A stretch of 56,455 bases of DNA, taken from assembly GCA_905182715.1 (NCBI GenBank), contig CAJJCP010000033.1, forward strand, positions 1-56,455, read 5' to 3'. The number at the start of each line of letters is the position of its first letter. The first letter of the stretch is position 1. The stretch comes from an uncultured Candidatus Poseidoniales archaeon. Its GTDB lineage: Archaea; Thermoplasmatota; Poseidoniia; Poseidoniales; Poseidoniaceae. Below, piece by piece: positions 26,079 to 35,087 of this stretch. A program made the position numbers and the translations under genes. Under the pieces are notes generated by a model. It saw only the letters and a list, made by a program, of their open reading frames with translations, was not told where the DNA came from and searched no databases.

Positions 26079-28995
26079 AGAAACAAACAATTCGCACGCT
26101 TCAAAACGTGCTTACCTCCTTGTAGGCCTTCTTCTTCTTTCCATTCTACCAATGTTCACGCCGGGTGTTGCTGCCGACGGTGCGCGTGACGCAAGTATCA
26201 CCATCCAAACCAGTCCATCAAATGGACTTGAAGTGAATCCAGGAGAGGCTGGTGAATACACAGTCCGTATCTACAATAATGGCCCCGAAACGATCACTCT
26301 CCAACTTTCAACCAATGAAGAAGGAACCCAAGAGTGCTCTGCATACACTTCAAACATCCAACCTATTTCTGAAGCAGTTGAATGCGGTTCTTATGGTGAA
26401 ACGACAATGAGTGTTTCATTGACTCAAAATGCTGAGGGAAGTTGTGATACGACCATTACGGCTACTGCAACTGAGACTCCAACGCCACCTGATGTCGCCG
26501 GGCAACCCGCTACAGAAACGAAAATCGTCACAACGACTGCAGGCGACGGCTCCGGTTCGGCTGTTTTCGGTGTCGACCTTTCAATGCAATCAGAATCTCA
26601 ACGCAGTCAAAATTGGGCTGGAGAATCTGTAATCGACTTCAATATTATCGTCGAAAACACAGGTCAAACAAATGAAACCATTGCGCTTTCATTGGCTGAA
26701 GCCGACGGAAGTGGATGTCAAAATGCAGATGACCTCACCGTAGAATTAGACGAAGAAACAGTAACACTTGACCAAAATGAAACAGAAACCGTTACCGTTT
26801 CAGTTGAAGTTCCAGCCGGTCAACAGGCCAATAAATACTGCTGGGAAATCACCGGTACCGTCACCAATGATGTAACGCAAGAAGCCTCTGATGTTGAGGA
26901 ATTTGACTTGACTGTGCCAGTGCTGAAGGAATGCACTATGGAATTGTCAAAGACGAGTATGACCGTCGACCCTGGAGCAGAAGGATCACTCACCGCGACA
27001 TTGGCGAATGCTGGAAACAGCGATTGGTCAGTTTCAATGGCGAAAACGGGTAGCCGGGCGGGCTGGGTCAACTACGACGGGGCCTCCTCTGGAATTTTAC
27101 CATATGATAATGGCGATGGTACCAAAACTTTCGACCTCACCGTTACACCAGATGATTCAGTAACCGCAGGTGATGAATCGGTGATTGTGATTCTCGCAAA
27201 AGATGGAAACACGGTCAAATGTTCCAAAGATTTGAGAGTCATTGTCGGGCAGTCCTTTGGAGCAGGTCTTTCTCTTTCTACAACCATGTTATCCGATATT
27301 GAGCCTGGTTCCAGCGGTCTTGCTACACTTACCGTCACGAACCAAGGAAACGGTATGGATAACCTGCGAATCTCAGCATCTGCTCCTCCATCGGGATGGA
27401 GTGTCCAACTTGACGCCTCGACCGTATCGGTTGGATCAAAGCACGGCTCTGAGAAGTCCGAGAATGTTGAAGTGACCGTCAACGTTCCACCAAATGCTTT
27501 AGCGACTGAGCAAATTGAGATTACCTTCTCAGTCTTACCTGCTGGTGGCGGTGTTGCCTATGCAGAAGTGATGCTTTCCGTATCTGTTGAAGCCATTCAT
27601 GGAATCGAAGTTATAGCCACAGCGCTTGAACAAACGGGTCGTTCAGGCTCATTGGTTAAATTCCCAATCACGATTCAAAACACAGGAAATACGGAAGACA
27701 ACTACCGATGTATTGAATCCGACCAAACAGCTTCACCAAATTGGGCTGTGTACTGTGAAGACAGTGAAGGAAACCTCATTTCTTCTACCCAAGGGATTCC
27801 GATTGCTCCACAAAGTTCCGCACAAGTGTTCATGGTTGTCAGCGTTGATGGCGCAGAAGAACTTTCGTTCAGTCGAGTAACGGTCCTCATTATCAACAAA
27901 GATGACTTTTCACATTCTGCCGACGATAATAATGATGGCGTTCCTGATAATCAGAGAGAATTTGATTTCATTGCAATTCTTTCTGACCGAGTTTTCGCCA
28001 TGGACGTCCGTCTTGTTGAAGGCGGTCTCGACCAACGTTCAGGTTCTGCGACACTTCCGCCTTCCGGCTCTCAGACCTACGGTTTCTGGGTTCAAAACAC
28101 AGGCGATGGTAATGATAAGGCCGTATTCGATGTGACCGGTCTCGAAGGTGTTGCAACACGGGAAATTACCCTCTATGGCCTTCCAGTTGTCGGCGAAATC
28201 TCAGTCCCAGTTGGATTTGGGGTTTGGGACCAAAACAACAGTCGTTTCCTCGTTGATGCGTCGGGAGAGCCGATAATCGGTACCTCGAAGGATGCTGCCG
28301 AATATCAAATGTGCGAACTTGGCTTTTGCGCAGGAGGCTATGATGCACGCCCATTTGAGTTGTATTTCGAAATCGATTTAGTCGTCAATGCTGGTGCGGA
28401 AACTGGTGATGGTGGAATTCTAGAATTTGTAGTCTCGAGTACTAAAAACTCCGCGAATCGCTCAGGCCATTTCGATATTTCACTCGATGTTCAAATCATC
28501 TATGACTTTGAATTCGACCAAACCCTACGTAATGCCGAATTCGATGTTACCTATCCGAATAAGGAAGTATTCGTAATCAATCTCACCAATACTGGAAACA
28601 TCGATGCTGAAGTTCTTATCTTCAAGTCCGAAAGTTTCCGTGGTTGGAATATTCTTTTGTCTGAAGTTGACGAATCGGATATGTGTGAAGAAATGAATGA
28701 TGACTTCATCTGTGAAGTGGACGTTGGTCAAACGGTTGGTATTGAAGTGACTATCCGTACGCCATCTGGGGCTAAAGTTGCCGACAGCTACAAATTCACT
28801 CTCTCTGCTGAGCCTGTTGAAACTGGAGTTGTTGATCGGGTAAACATTGAATTTACCGCCAATGGGGATGTAACTCCCGGATTGTTTGGTCTTGGTATTC
28901 AAGCCAAACATCTAACGAATGGATTTTACGGCCTTTTCGTAATTCTTTTCGTGGCTATCGCCTACCGAAGTTTGAGGATAAGCCCTCGTTCTTAA
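26068..28995 (+). CDS. Large exported CARDB/NEW3-like surface protein
   Basis: About 975 residues from the ATG at 26068. This start gives a normal signal peptide (basic-polar N region, then YLLVGLLLLSILPMF, cleavage near GVAADG). Another ATG at 25990 overlaps the protease stop (ATGA) and is in frame, so a longer form coupled to the protease cannot be excluded. The exterior consists of repeated beta-sandwich modules with the conserved N-x-G-N/Q-T strands of CARDB and NEW3-type domains (for example NTGNTEDNY and NTGDGNDKA), and several cysteine pairs. One C-terminal helix (about 950-968) is followed by only a few basic residues. It is probably a cell-surface binding or structural protein. Confidence 0.7.
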   Translation: MDPRETNNSHASKRAYLLVGLLLLSILPMFTPGVAADGARDASITIQTSPSNGLEVNPGEAGEYTVRIYNNGPETITLQLSTNEEGTQECSAYTSNIQPISEAVECGSYGETTMSVSLTQNAEGSCDTTITATATETPTPPDVAGQPATETKIVTTTAGDGSGSAVFGVDLSMQSESQRSQNWAGESVIDFNIIVENTGQTNETIALSLAEADGSGCQNADDLTVELDEETVTLDQNETETVTVSVEVPAGQQANKYCWEITGTVTNDVTQEASDVEEFDLTVPVLKECTMELSKTSMTVDPGAEGSLTATLANAGNSDWSVSMAKTGSRAGWVNYDGASSGILPYDNGDGTKTFDLTVTPDDSVTAGDESVIVILAKDGNTVKCSKDLRVIVGQSFGAGLSLSTTMLSDIEPGSSGLATLTVTNQGNGMDNLRISASAPPSGWSVQLDASTVSVGSKHGSEKSENVEVTVNVPPNALATEQIEITFSVLPAGGGVAYAEVMLSVSVEAIHGIEVIATALEQTGRSGSLVKFPITIQNTGNTEDNYRCIESDQTASPNWAVYCEDSEGNLISSTQGIPIAPQSSAQVFMVVSVDGAEELSFSRVTVLIINKDDFSHSADDNNDGVPDNQREFDFIAILSDRVFAMDVRLVEGGLDQRSGSATLPPSGSQTYGFWVQNTGDGNDKAVFDVTGLEGVATREITLYGLPVVGEISVPVGFGVWDQNNSRFLVDASGEPIIGTSKDAAEYQMCELGFCAGGYDARPFELYFEIDLVVNAGAETGDGGILEFVVSSTKNSANRSGHFDISLDVQIIYDFEFDQTLRNAEFDVTYPNKEVFVINLTNTGNIDAEVLIFKSESFRGWNILLSEVDESDMCEEMNDDFICEVDVGQTVGIEVTIRTPSGAKVADSYKFTLSAEPVETGVVDRVNIEFTANGDVTPGLFGLGIQAKHLTNGFYGLFVILFVAIAYRSLRISPRS

Positions 28996-29135
28996 AATGA
29001 GATATTATGCCTCGCAGTGACCTTGTTCTCACAGGTCCTGAAAGCCATTGCTCACGAGTTTAATTTGGTAACGCTTATGTGGGTCCCTCAAGTCGAGAAA
29101 ATTGCGGAGCGTATGCTTTGCAACAGGGTGACCAT

Positions 29136-29609
29136 ATGTCCGGACTTGAATCAGTACCGAGTGCGTATCTCTCAATTGGTTTTTTGACGATTCTTGGAAT
29201 CATCATGCCGTTAACCAATTTCGCCATTACGTGGGTCGTTCGACCTCGTGTAGATCCAGCTCGACCTCACATCACTCGATCGTATTTATTGGAGGGTTAT
29301 GAACGGGACCACAGCCTTTACCCACGTCGTTTGACGACCTTCGAATGTGGCAGTGAACCTGTCGGAGATGCAATGATCCAATTCCATTTCCAATATTATT
29401 GGTATGCGATTATTTTCCTTGTTTTCGATGTTGCTTTCATGTTCCTTGTACTTGGAGGGATGGTTGCTTCCGATGCCACCTCGGCAGGTGCAGCAGAAGG
29501 TGCAGTTGGAGAAGCAAAGAGCGCACTCTTGCTACTCGGCCTTTTCTTTACCATCATGTCCTTGGGCGTGTGGTATGTGTTCAGGAAGCGAGGGCGCATT
29601 TACATTTGA
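29136..29609 (+). CDS. nuoA: NADH-quinone oxidoreductase-type subunit A
   Basis: A 157-residue membrane subunit of the complex I-like respiratory enzyme. Three helices are expected, and the conserved cytoplasmic-loop signature of the family is present as F-E-C-G-S-E-P-V-G-D-A followed by F-x-F-x-Y-Y-W-Y-A-I-I-F-L-V-F-D-V-A-F. The ATG at 29136 is preceded by GGGTGACC and starts the family's usual N terminus; an in-frame GTG at 29079 would add 19 unrelated residues. It is the first gene of a 12-gene operon. The stop codon TGA forms part of TGAGGTGA, the ribosome-binding site for nuoB. Confidence 0.9.
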   Translation: MSGLESVPSAYLSIGFLTILGIIMPLTNFAITWVVRPRVDPARPHITRSYLLEGYERDHSLYPRRLTTFECGSEPVGDAMIQFHFQYYWYAIIFLVFDVAFMFLVLGGMVASDATSAGAAEGAVGEAKSALLLLGLFFTIMSLGVWYVFRKRGRIYI

Positions 29610-29614
29610 GGTGA
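29607..29614 (+). promoter_or_regulatory. Stop codon fused to ribosome-binding site (TGAGGTGA), nuoA/nuoB
   Basis: The nuoA stop TGA is the first part of TGAGGTGA, which is complementary to the archaeal 16S 3' end (AUCACCUCC). The nuoB ATG follows six bases later. The same arrangement occurs at 32012-32019, 33532-33539 and 35384-35391. Confidence 0.6.
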
Positions 29615-29619
29615 ATTTT

Positions 29620-30210
29620 ATGGCAGAAGGAGATAATTTCGCAGCGTTCAACAGTCGCGCTTTGGTAGAGATGGTCGGTGGAGTCACCGATGAAGCACTC
29701 AAAGCAACTCGTATCAAGCAATTCCTCAGCGTTCTTGCCGGCCGATATTTCAATTGGGCAGGTCGAAAGTCGTTGTTTACACTTCACTTGGGTATCAAAT
29801 GCTGCGCTATCGAGATGGCTGCAGCCGCTACCCCTCGATTTGACGGTGACCGATTCGGTGTTCTGTTCCGTTCATCTCCTCGGCAATCTGACGTTTTACT
29901 CATCAACGGGCCAATCTCTAAGAAATTCGCAGACAAGGTTGTCCGTTTGTGGGAGCAAATGCCTGAGCCTAAATATTGCATCGCAATGGGTGAATGTGCG
30001 ATTTCCGGTGGCCCTTATTTCCAATCATACAATATTCTTGAAGGCGTTGACACCGTTATTCCAGTCGACGTTTACATCCCTGGGTGCCCTCCTCGTCCCG
30101 AAGCACTCATCGACGGTTTCGGATTACTCCGTGAGAAAATCATTCGAATCGGTGCAGCTCCAAGTGCAGAACGTGCCAGTGACAAGCCAGTAATTGTGGG
30201 AGAGGACTGA
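29620..30210 (+). CDS. nuoB: NADH-quinone oxidoreductase-type subunit B (iron-sulfur N2 subunit)
   Basis: A 196-residue peripheral-arm subunit carrying the terminal 4Fe-4S cluster N2, which hands electrons to quinone. The cluster cysteines are visible: the tandem pair in G-I-K-C-C-A-I-E-M, the third in G-E-C-A-I-S-G-G and the fourth in Y-I-P-G-C-P-P-R-P. The frame is open upstream to 29404, inside nuoA, but the ATG at 29620 with the TGAGGTGA site in front is clearly the start. It overlaps nothing; nuoC begins one base after the stop. Confidence 0.95.
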   Translation: MAEGDNFAAFNSRALVEMVGGVTDEALKATRIKQFLSVLAGRYFNWAGRKSLFTLHLGIKCCAIEMAAAATPRFDGDRFGVLFRSSPRQSDVLLINGPISKKFADKVVRLWEQMPEPKYCIAMGECAISGGPYFQSYNILEGVDTVIPVDVYIPGCPPRPEALIDGFGLLREKIIRIGAAPSAERASDKPVIVGED

Positions 30211-30211
30211 G

Positions 30212-30865
30212 ATGGTCGGTTCAATTACCCCCGAACAAAACGCTTCGGCTGCCGAAGCATGCTTGGCGGCAATCAACGACCGTTTCGGCGGAAGCGGTAT
30301 TGAATCTTCTATACAGAACCATTCGAATGACAAAAAATATGCATTCGTTCGAATTGTATGCCCGCCTCAACATTGGATCGCATTGGCTAAGTGGATGAAA
30401 TATGACCTCAGTGTCAATTATTGTTCGATGGTAACAGGAACCCATTTCCCCGACGGTTCGCCAGAGCGTGGTTGGGAAGTTGCTTACCATTTCCTTCGCC
30501 AACCTATTCAAGACCAGAAGCCAAACACATGTACGGTACACGATGTCGAAAAACTTTCAGGAATGGATATTCCTATGGAATTCGAAGTCTTCATGCCACT
30601 GCCACAAGGCGACTCTCCTACGGTTCCTTCGATTCAGAGCATTTGGGTTGGAGCCGACTGGAACGAAAAGGAAACTTGGGATTTAGTCGGAATCAAATTC
30701 GAAGGCCATGTGAACATGCACCGAGTATTGAATCCAAACGACAGCCCTGAAGGATTTCACCCACTCCAAAAGCAACACAAACTTCGTTATCACGACCACA
30801 ATGAAATGTACGACGATCCGCAAGGATTCATGCGTAAACCAGCGGACGAGGGCCGTATTAAGTGA
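30212..30865 (+). CDS. nuoC: NADH-quinone oxidoreductase-type subunit C
   Basis: A 217-residue peripheral-arm subunit (the 30-kDa subunit) that supports subunit D at the quinone site. The family signature appears near residues 145-185 as G-A-D-W-N-E-K-E-T-W-D-L-V-G-I-K-F-E-G-H, followed by R-V-L-N-P-N-D-S-P-E-G-F-H-P-L. NuoC and NuoD are separate genes here, as in archaeal Fpo operons, rather than fused as in E. coli. The ATG at 30212 follows an AGAGGACTGAG sequence. The C-terminal tail is charged, and the stop codon is fused to TGAGGGAT before nuoD. Confidence 0.93.
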   Translation: MVGSITPEQNASAAEACLAAINDRFGGSGIESSIQNHSNDKKYAFVRIVCPPQHWIALAKWMKYDLSVNYCSMVTGTHFPDGSPERGWEVAYHFLRQPIQDQKPNTCTVHDVEKLSGMDIPMEFEVFMPLPQGDSPTVPSIQSIWVGADWNEKETWDLVGIKFEGHVNMHRVLNPNDSPEGFHPLQKQHKLRYHDHNEMYDDPQGFMRKPADEGRIK

Positions 30866-30874
30866 GGGATTATC

Positions 30875-32014
30875 ATGGCGCAAATGTGGATTACAATGGG
30901 ACCTCAGCATCCAATGACTCACGGGTTGTGGACGCTGCGCGTAAAAGTCGATGGTGAAACCGTCGTCGATACCGAGGCAGAACTCGGATACATCCATCGT
31001 GGTGTTGAAAAAATCTGCGAAGCACGTGACTTTACTCAAATCACGCCTTACTGTGACCGTCTTTGTTACGTGAGTGCAATGACATGGGCAAACTCCTACA
31101 TTTATGCGGCTGAAGATTTACTTGAAGCAGATGTTCCAGAGCGTGCAGAGTACATTCGATTAATTTCAGCAGAAATCCAACGCCTCGCTTCTCACTTGAT
31201 GTGGCTTGGTGCTTTTGGACCAGATATTGGGAACCTAACACTGATGACATGGTGTATGCGAGACCGAGAAATGTTCCTTGACTTGCTCCAAGAACTTGGA
31301 GGTTCACGAATGCACTACAATTATCCTCGTATTGGTGGCGTCAAGCGTGACATGCCAATCGGATTTGCCGACCGCGTTATTGCAAAGACGAAGTTATTCG
31401 AAAAGCGTCTTGATGAATACGAAATGATGCTCGACGAGTCCACCATCTGGCTTGTCCGCCTCCAAGGTGTTGGCTATGCGACTGCAGAGTCAATGGTCGA
31501 TGCAGGCGTTTCAGGTCCAAACGTTCGAGCTGCTGGCGTCAACTACGACGTTCGCTGGGCTCACCCCTATTCCGTCTACGACGAAATTGATTGGGAGCCG
31601 TCGGTTGAAAAGCCAACTTCTGTCAAAGGCGCTGATTGTTACGACCGTTACCGTGTCCGTATGGAAGAAATGCGCCAGTCTTGCCGAATGGTACTCGATG
31701 CTCTCAACAAGATTCCTGGTGGAAAGAACACTAACTATGCGAACGGTGATGAAATGATCTTCACCAAAGCACCAACACGTGCTCCAGAAGGTGCAACTGG
31801 TTTCAGTAATTACGAATGTACCCGTGGTGCATCCCAATTCTATGTCCAAGGTGGCGGAGAAAGCCGTGGAAAGAACCCGTATCGAGTTTCGATTCGCTCA
31901 CCGATGTTCCTCACCATTCCTTATGTCGCTAAGACAATGATTGGCTACAAGATTGCAGATATACCAGCAATCATGGGTAGTTTTGACCCCTGTATTGGAG
32001 AGACTGACCGTTGA
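30875..32014 (+). CDS. nuoD: NADH-quinone oxidoreductase-type subunit D (quinone-site 49-kDa subunit)
   Basis: A 379-residue subunit, homologous to [NiFe]-hydrogenase large subunits, that forms the quinone pocket with subunits B and H. The conserved start M-G-P-Q-H-P-M-T-H-G at residues 8-17 contains the histidines of the quinone site; G-Y-I-H-R-G-V-E-K follows near 46-54, and the C terminus ends in the family's D-P-C-I-G-E-T-D-R. Length is normal. The gene lies 9 bases after nuoC and 11 bases before nuoH, with the TGAGGTGA stop/ribosome-binding fusion at its end. Confidence 0.95.
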   Translation: MAQMWITMGPQHPMTHGLWTLRVKVDGETVVDTEAELGYIHRGVEKICEARDFTQITPYCDRLCYVSAMTWANSYIYAAEDLLEADVPERAEYIRLISAEIQRLASHLMWLGAFGPDIGNLTLMTWCMRDREMFLDLLQELGGSRMHYNYPRIGGVKRDMPIGFADRVIAKTKLFEKRLDEYEMMLDESTIWLVRLQGVGYATAESMVDAGVSGPNVRAAGVNYDVRWAHPYSVYDEIDWEPSVEKPTSVKGADCYDRYRVRMEEMRQSCRMVLDALNKIPGGKNTNYANGDEMIFTKAPTRAPEGATGFSNYECTRGASQFYVQGGGESRGKNPYRVSIRSPMFLTIPYVAKTMIGYKIADIPAIMGSFDPCIGETDR

Positions 32015-32025
32015 GGTGATTTGCT

Positions 32026-33534
32026 ATGGATGACATCTATGACTTACGTGGTATTTTCCTTGGAGAAGACAGTCTTGTCAAATCCTTGGTGACTTCTGCT
32101 CTCGAAGGTACACCGCTTGAAGAAAATACTGCCGACCTTTCATTCCTCGTCGGTACTTTTGCCGTCGTTAACATCGTTTTCTTGATGTTGTTTTTCAGTC
32201 AATTCGCTATTCTTTGGATTGAGCGTAAAGCGGTTGCTCGTATGAACGACCGTCGTGGCGCAACGACTGCTCTTCGCTCACTTTGGGTTGGAGAAAACGG
32301 CGTTACTGCAGGCGAATGGTGGAAAATGTTACCATTTGGTGGCGGAATTGTTGGAGCCATTAACAAGTTCCTCAACAAGAAATTCGGTAACCGTGATGAG
32401 AACTTCCCAACCGTTGACCGAGTCAACAACCGCTCTTGGATGGGCTACTCCATCCTACCAGGTTTCTTCCAGAACGTTGCAGATGGAATGAAATTTCTAC
32501 TCAAAGAACACATGGTTCCTCGACGTGCAGACAAACTTATTTTCGAAGTGTCTCCATTCTTGATCGTTTCTTCGACTTTGCTGATTCTCGGAATCATTCC
32601 ATTATCCAGTGGAATCTATGCGACCAATCCAGACCTTTCAATTCTCTACGCTATCGCCATCTTTGGAATTGCTCCAATCGGTGTCTTCTTTGCAGGTTGG
32701 TCTTCGAATAACAAATATACTCTGATTGGCGGAATTCGTTCAGCGGCTCAATTGACTGCTTACGAAATCCCGTTGCTCCTTACTCTTCTTTCCGTTGCTA
32801 TACTTTCGGGTACTTTCAACATCATCGAAAGTATTCACTTCCAACATGCAGCAGGTTCTTGGAACCTGTTCTTGATGCCACTGGGCGCCGTTCTGTTTTT
32901 GGTTACAATGATTGCAGAAGTCGAACGTGTTCCGTTCGATATGCCTGAGGCTGAGGCTGAACTGGTCGAAGGATGGTGGACCGAATACGGCGGTATGCGA
33001 TTCGGTATGCTGTTTATGGCTGAATATATCCGAACCTATGCTGCTTGTTTCCTGTTTACACACTTCTTCCTCGGAGGATGGCACTTGCCGTTCCAAGGAA
33101 CCATCAGCCAAATCCCGCTTCTTGGCGATGCTTACGTGTTGATTCCAGGCGCCGTCGTGGTCTTGCTAAAGACCTGGTTGGTGTTCTTAGTGGTCTTCGT
33201 TTGGGCACGATTTTCTCTCGCTCGTATTCGAACTGACCAGATTCTTGAATTCGGCTGGAGAATGCTCCTACCGTTATCTGTTGTTCAAGTTGTTCTTTCA
33301 GTTGTCTACCGCCTTTACTTCTTCCAACCAGACAACATGTCCTTTACCGCAGAAGGTGGAAACGCTTGGGATGCATGGGGCATTCCAATGCTCGTCCCAC
33401 TTGTAACAACCATACTTTGGCTCGCAGTGTTCTACATACTTTTGAATGATGAAGACAAAGACGCAGCTCCAGATCGAATGTATCACGTATACACATTACA
33501 GCCCGCGGGAACGCACACTCCGGGAAAGGACTGA
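32026..33534 (+). CDS. nuoH: NADH-quinone oxidoreductase-type subunit H with extra loop
   Basis: A 502-residue membrane subunit (usual length about 325-350) that couples the quinone site to the membrane arm. The family core is clear: E66-R-K near the end of the first helix, N150-V-A-D-G-M-K-F-L-L-K-E-H with the acidic and lysine residues of the quinone chamber, and E-V-E-R-V-P-F-D-M-P-E-A-E-A-E-L-V-E-G in the middle. Two differences from textbook NuoH stand out. The N terminus is extended by about 35 residues, and about 58 extra residues (W-, G-, N- and K-rich) are inserted between E-R-K and the V-A-D-G-M-K segment, in the loop that faces subunits B and D. The C terminus is also extended. Confidence 0.93.
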   Translation: MDDIYDLRGIFLGEDSLVKSLVTSALEGTPLEENTADLSFLVGTFAVVNIVFLMLFFSQFAILWIERKAVARMNDRRGATTALRSLWVGENGVTAGEWWKMLPFGGGIVGAINKFLNKKFGNRDENFPTVDRVNNRSWMGYSILPGFFQNVADGMKFLLKEHMVPRRADKLIFEVSPFLIVSSTLLILGIIPLSSGIYATNPDLSILYAIAIFGIAPIGVFFAGWSSNNKYTLIGGIRSAAQLTAYEIPLLLTLLSVAILSGTFNIIESIHFQHAAGSWNLFLMPLGAVLFLVTMIAEVERVPFDMPEAEAELVEGWWTEYGGMRFGMLFMAEYIRTYAACFLFTHFFLGGWHLPFQGTISQIPLLGDAYVLIPGAVVVLLKTWLVFLVVFVWARFSLARIRTDQILEFGWRMLLPLSVVQVVLSVVYRLYFFQPDNMSFTAEGGNAWDAWGIPMLVPLVTTILWLAVFYILLNDEDKDAAPDRMYHVYTLQPAGTHTPGKD

Positions 33535-33545
33535 GGTGATTTAAC

Positions 33546-34544
33546 ATGCCAATGCATCCACACGCTAAACCGAACTTCAGAAACCTCTTCTGGTATCCGT
33601 TCAAGATAACTTTGATTACAGCTCTCCGTACTTTCCCATTCTTTGGAAAGTTGTTGGGTAAGCGATTAGATTGGGGTTATCACAACACCGAACATCCAGA
33701 ATTCCTCGACGCCGGTAGTAAGGCTCGAGCAGGAAAGACCTCAGAATTCAACGATATCACCACGCAAACCTTTGCACCAGACCGCGTTACTTCGGACTTG
33801 TTCCCGACGCTCTGGAAGCCACAAACTGTTCAATACCCTTACGAACGTCTTGAGGAAATGGAGCCTTGGCTTTTCGTTCCTGGAAACTACAACGGTAGAA
33901 TCGGTGTCATTTGGGAAACATGTACTGCATGTAAATTGTGCGTCACTGCTTGTCCGAACGATTGCCTTCACATGACCACTGAATTGCGTGTTGACGTATT
34001 AGATGGTGCAGATGGCGAACACGGCGGCATGGGTGCAGACCTCGAAGTTGGCGGTCATGCAGCAACGCTTCTTCCTGAAGTTGCAGCAACGCTCGAAGAT
34101 TTCAACCACGTTACTGCGCACACAGATACACCAAACGAATGGCGCTTTGGAGAAGTGCTTGACCTTTCAGGCAGCACGGCAACGGTTCGATGGAATGATT
34201 CTGGCGAAGAAGTCGAAATGGACCAATCCGATTTGCGAGTCGCTGACGACCAGATCGTTTCAGGACGTATTGACTTGGGCCGTTGTATGTTCTGCGGACT
34301 GTGCATGGAAGCGTGTGGATTTACTTCTTTCTTCATGACCAATGAATACGATGGAATGTCCGGATTCTCCCGACAAGAACTGTGGTTCGATGCAAGTCGA
34401 ACCCGTGTCTTACCGTCACTTCACCAAGAAGCAGTTGACACTGAACTTGCCAAGCGTGCTACCAAAGAACGCACCAAGCGAGCCAAGAAAGCAGCAAAGG
34501 CAGCAAGTGCAGCAAGTGCAAGCAAAGCCGAAGAGGGTGCTTGA
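33546..34544 (+). CDS. nuoI: NADH-quinone oxidoreductase-type subunit I with inserted domain
   Basis: A 332-residue 2x[4Fe-4S] subunit (usual length 140-220) that carries clusters N6a and N6b toward subunit B. Cluster motif one is C126-x2-C129-x2-C132-x3-C136-P; motif two is C247-x2-C250-x2-C253-x3-C257-G, lacking the usual proline after the last cysteine. The two motifs are separated by 110 residues, compared with about 28 in ordinary NuoI. The insert contains a glycine-rich part and a 36-residue stretch (about 198-233) that looks like a small SH3/KOW-type barrel. The C terminus is an alanine/lysine-rich tail. The N-terminal 110 residues are also longer than usual. Confidence 0.93.
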   Translation: MPMHPHAKPNFRNLFWYPFKITLITALRTFPFFGKLLGKRLDWGYHNTEHPEFLDAGSKARAGKTSEFNDITTQTFAPDRVTSDLFPTLWKPQTVQYPYERLEEMEPWLFVPGNYNGRIGVIWETCTACKLCVTACPNDCLHMTTELRVDVLDGADGEHGGMGADLEVGGHAATLLPEVAATLEDFNHVTAHTDTPNEWRFGEVLDLSGSTATVRWNDSGEEVEMDQSDLRVADDQIVSGRIDLGRCMFCGLCMEACGFTSFFMTNEYDGMSGFSRQELWFDASRTRVLPSLHQEAVDTELAKRATKERTKRAKKAAKAASAASASKAEEGA

Positions 34545-34545
34545 G

Positions 34546-34821
34546 ATGGACATTGCAAGTGTTGCAGAATCTGGCGTTTTCTTTTTATTCGCCACGATTG
34601 CTATTCTCGGAGCACTTGGTTTGGTCCTTGCACAACGCGTAGCACACTCGATGCTTTCGTTGATTTTCTGTTTCATGGCCGTTTCTGGAATTTTCATTCT
34701 TTTGGGTGCAGAATTCTTAGCAGCCATCCAGATTCTTGTCTATCTTGCGAGCGTTGGTCTTGTGGTACTGTTCGGTATCATGTTGACTCGACGTCAAATC
34801 TTAGAGGAGGATTTTGAATGA
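34546..34821 (+). CDS. nuoJ: NADH-quinone oxidoreductase-type subunit J, N-terminal half
   Basis: A 91-residue protein with three hydrophobic helices that matches the first part of NuoJ: F-L-F-A-T-I-A-I-L-G-A, then A-Q-R-V-A-H-S-M-L-S-L, and F-L-A-A-I-Q-I-L-V-Y near residues 56-65. A normal NuoJ is about 165-180 residues. Here it is split into two genes, like FpoJ in some methanogenic archaea. The ATG at 34546 lies one base after the nuoI stop, and the end overlaps the next start by four bases (ATGA). Confidence 0.85.
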   Translation: MDIASVAESGVFFLFATIAILGALGLVLAQRVAHSMLSLIFCFMAVSGIFILLGAEFLAAIQILVYLASVGLVVLFGIMLTRRQILEEDFE

Positions 34822-35087
34822 AACTTGTATCGTTATTTACTCGAATGGGCTTGTTAGCTCTCGGTATGATTCTGGTCTCTGTTTTGAGCGCAGACAGCGT
34901 TTGGGCTAACAGCAGTGAAGAATACCCAACCACCAGTGGTTTAGCAGACTCGCTCCTCACCGATTGGGCATTGCCGCTCTTGATTCTTGGAGTTCTCATG
35001 TCCATCGCCATGATTGGTGCAGCCTATCTCGTTCGTGACGAGAGAATGGAAAATCTTCTTTGGGAATTTGGAGGTGAAGAGGAATGA
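34818..35087 (+). CDS. NADH-quinone oxidoreductase-type subunit J, C-terminal half
   Basis: An 89-residue protein with two hydrophobic helices (about 7-27 and 52-72), the second containing L-P-L-L-I-L-G-V-L-M-S-I-A-M-I-G-A. This resembles the last helices of NuoJ (which end with a V-L-L-V-A-M-V-G-A-I-x-L helix). It starts at the ATG overlapping the nuoJ N-half stop codon, and its own end overlaps nuoK (ATGA). Its acidic C terminus (G-G-E-E-E) is also where the GGAGGTGA ribosome-binding site for nuoK is encoded, at 35070-35077. Confidence 0.75.
   Translation: MKLVSLFTRMGLLALGMILVSVLSADSVWANSSEEYPTTSGLADSLLTDWALPLLILGVLMSIAMIGAAYLVRDERMENLLWEFGGEEE

Noticed and set aside
29404-29619. N-terminal extension of nuoB into nuoA
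   Set aside because: The frame is open but the sequence there has no family match, and a strong ribosome-binding site directly precedes the ATG at 29620.
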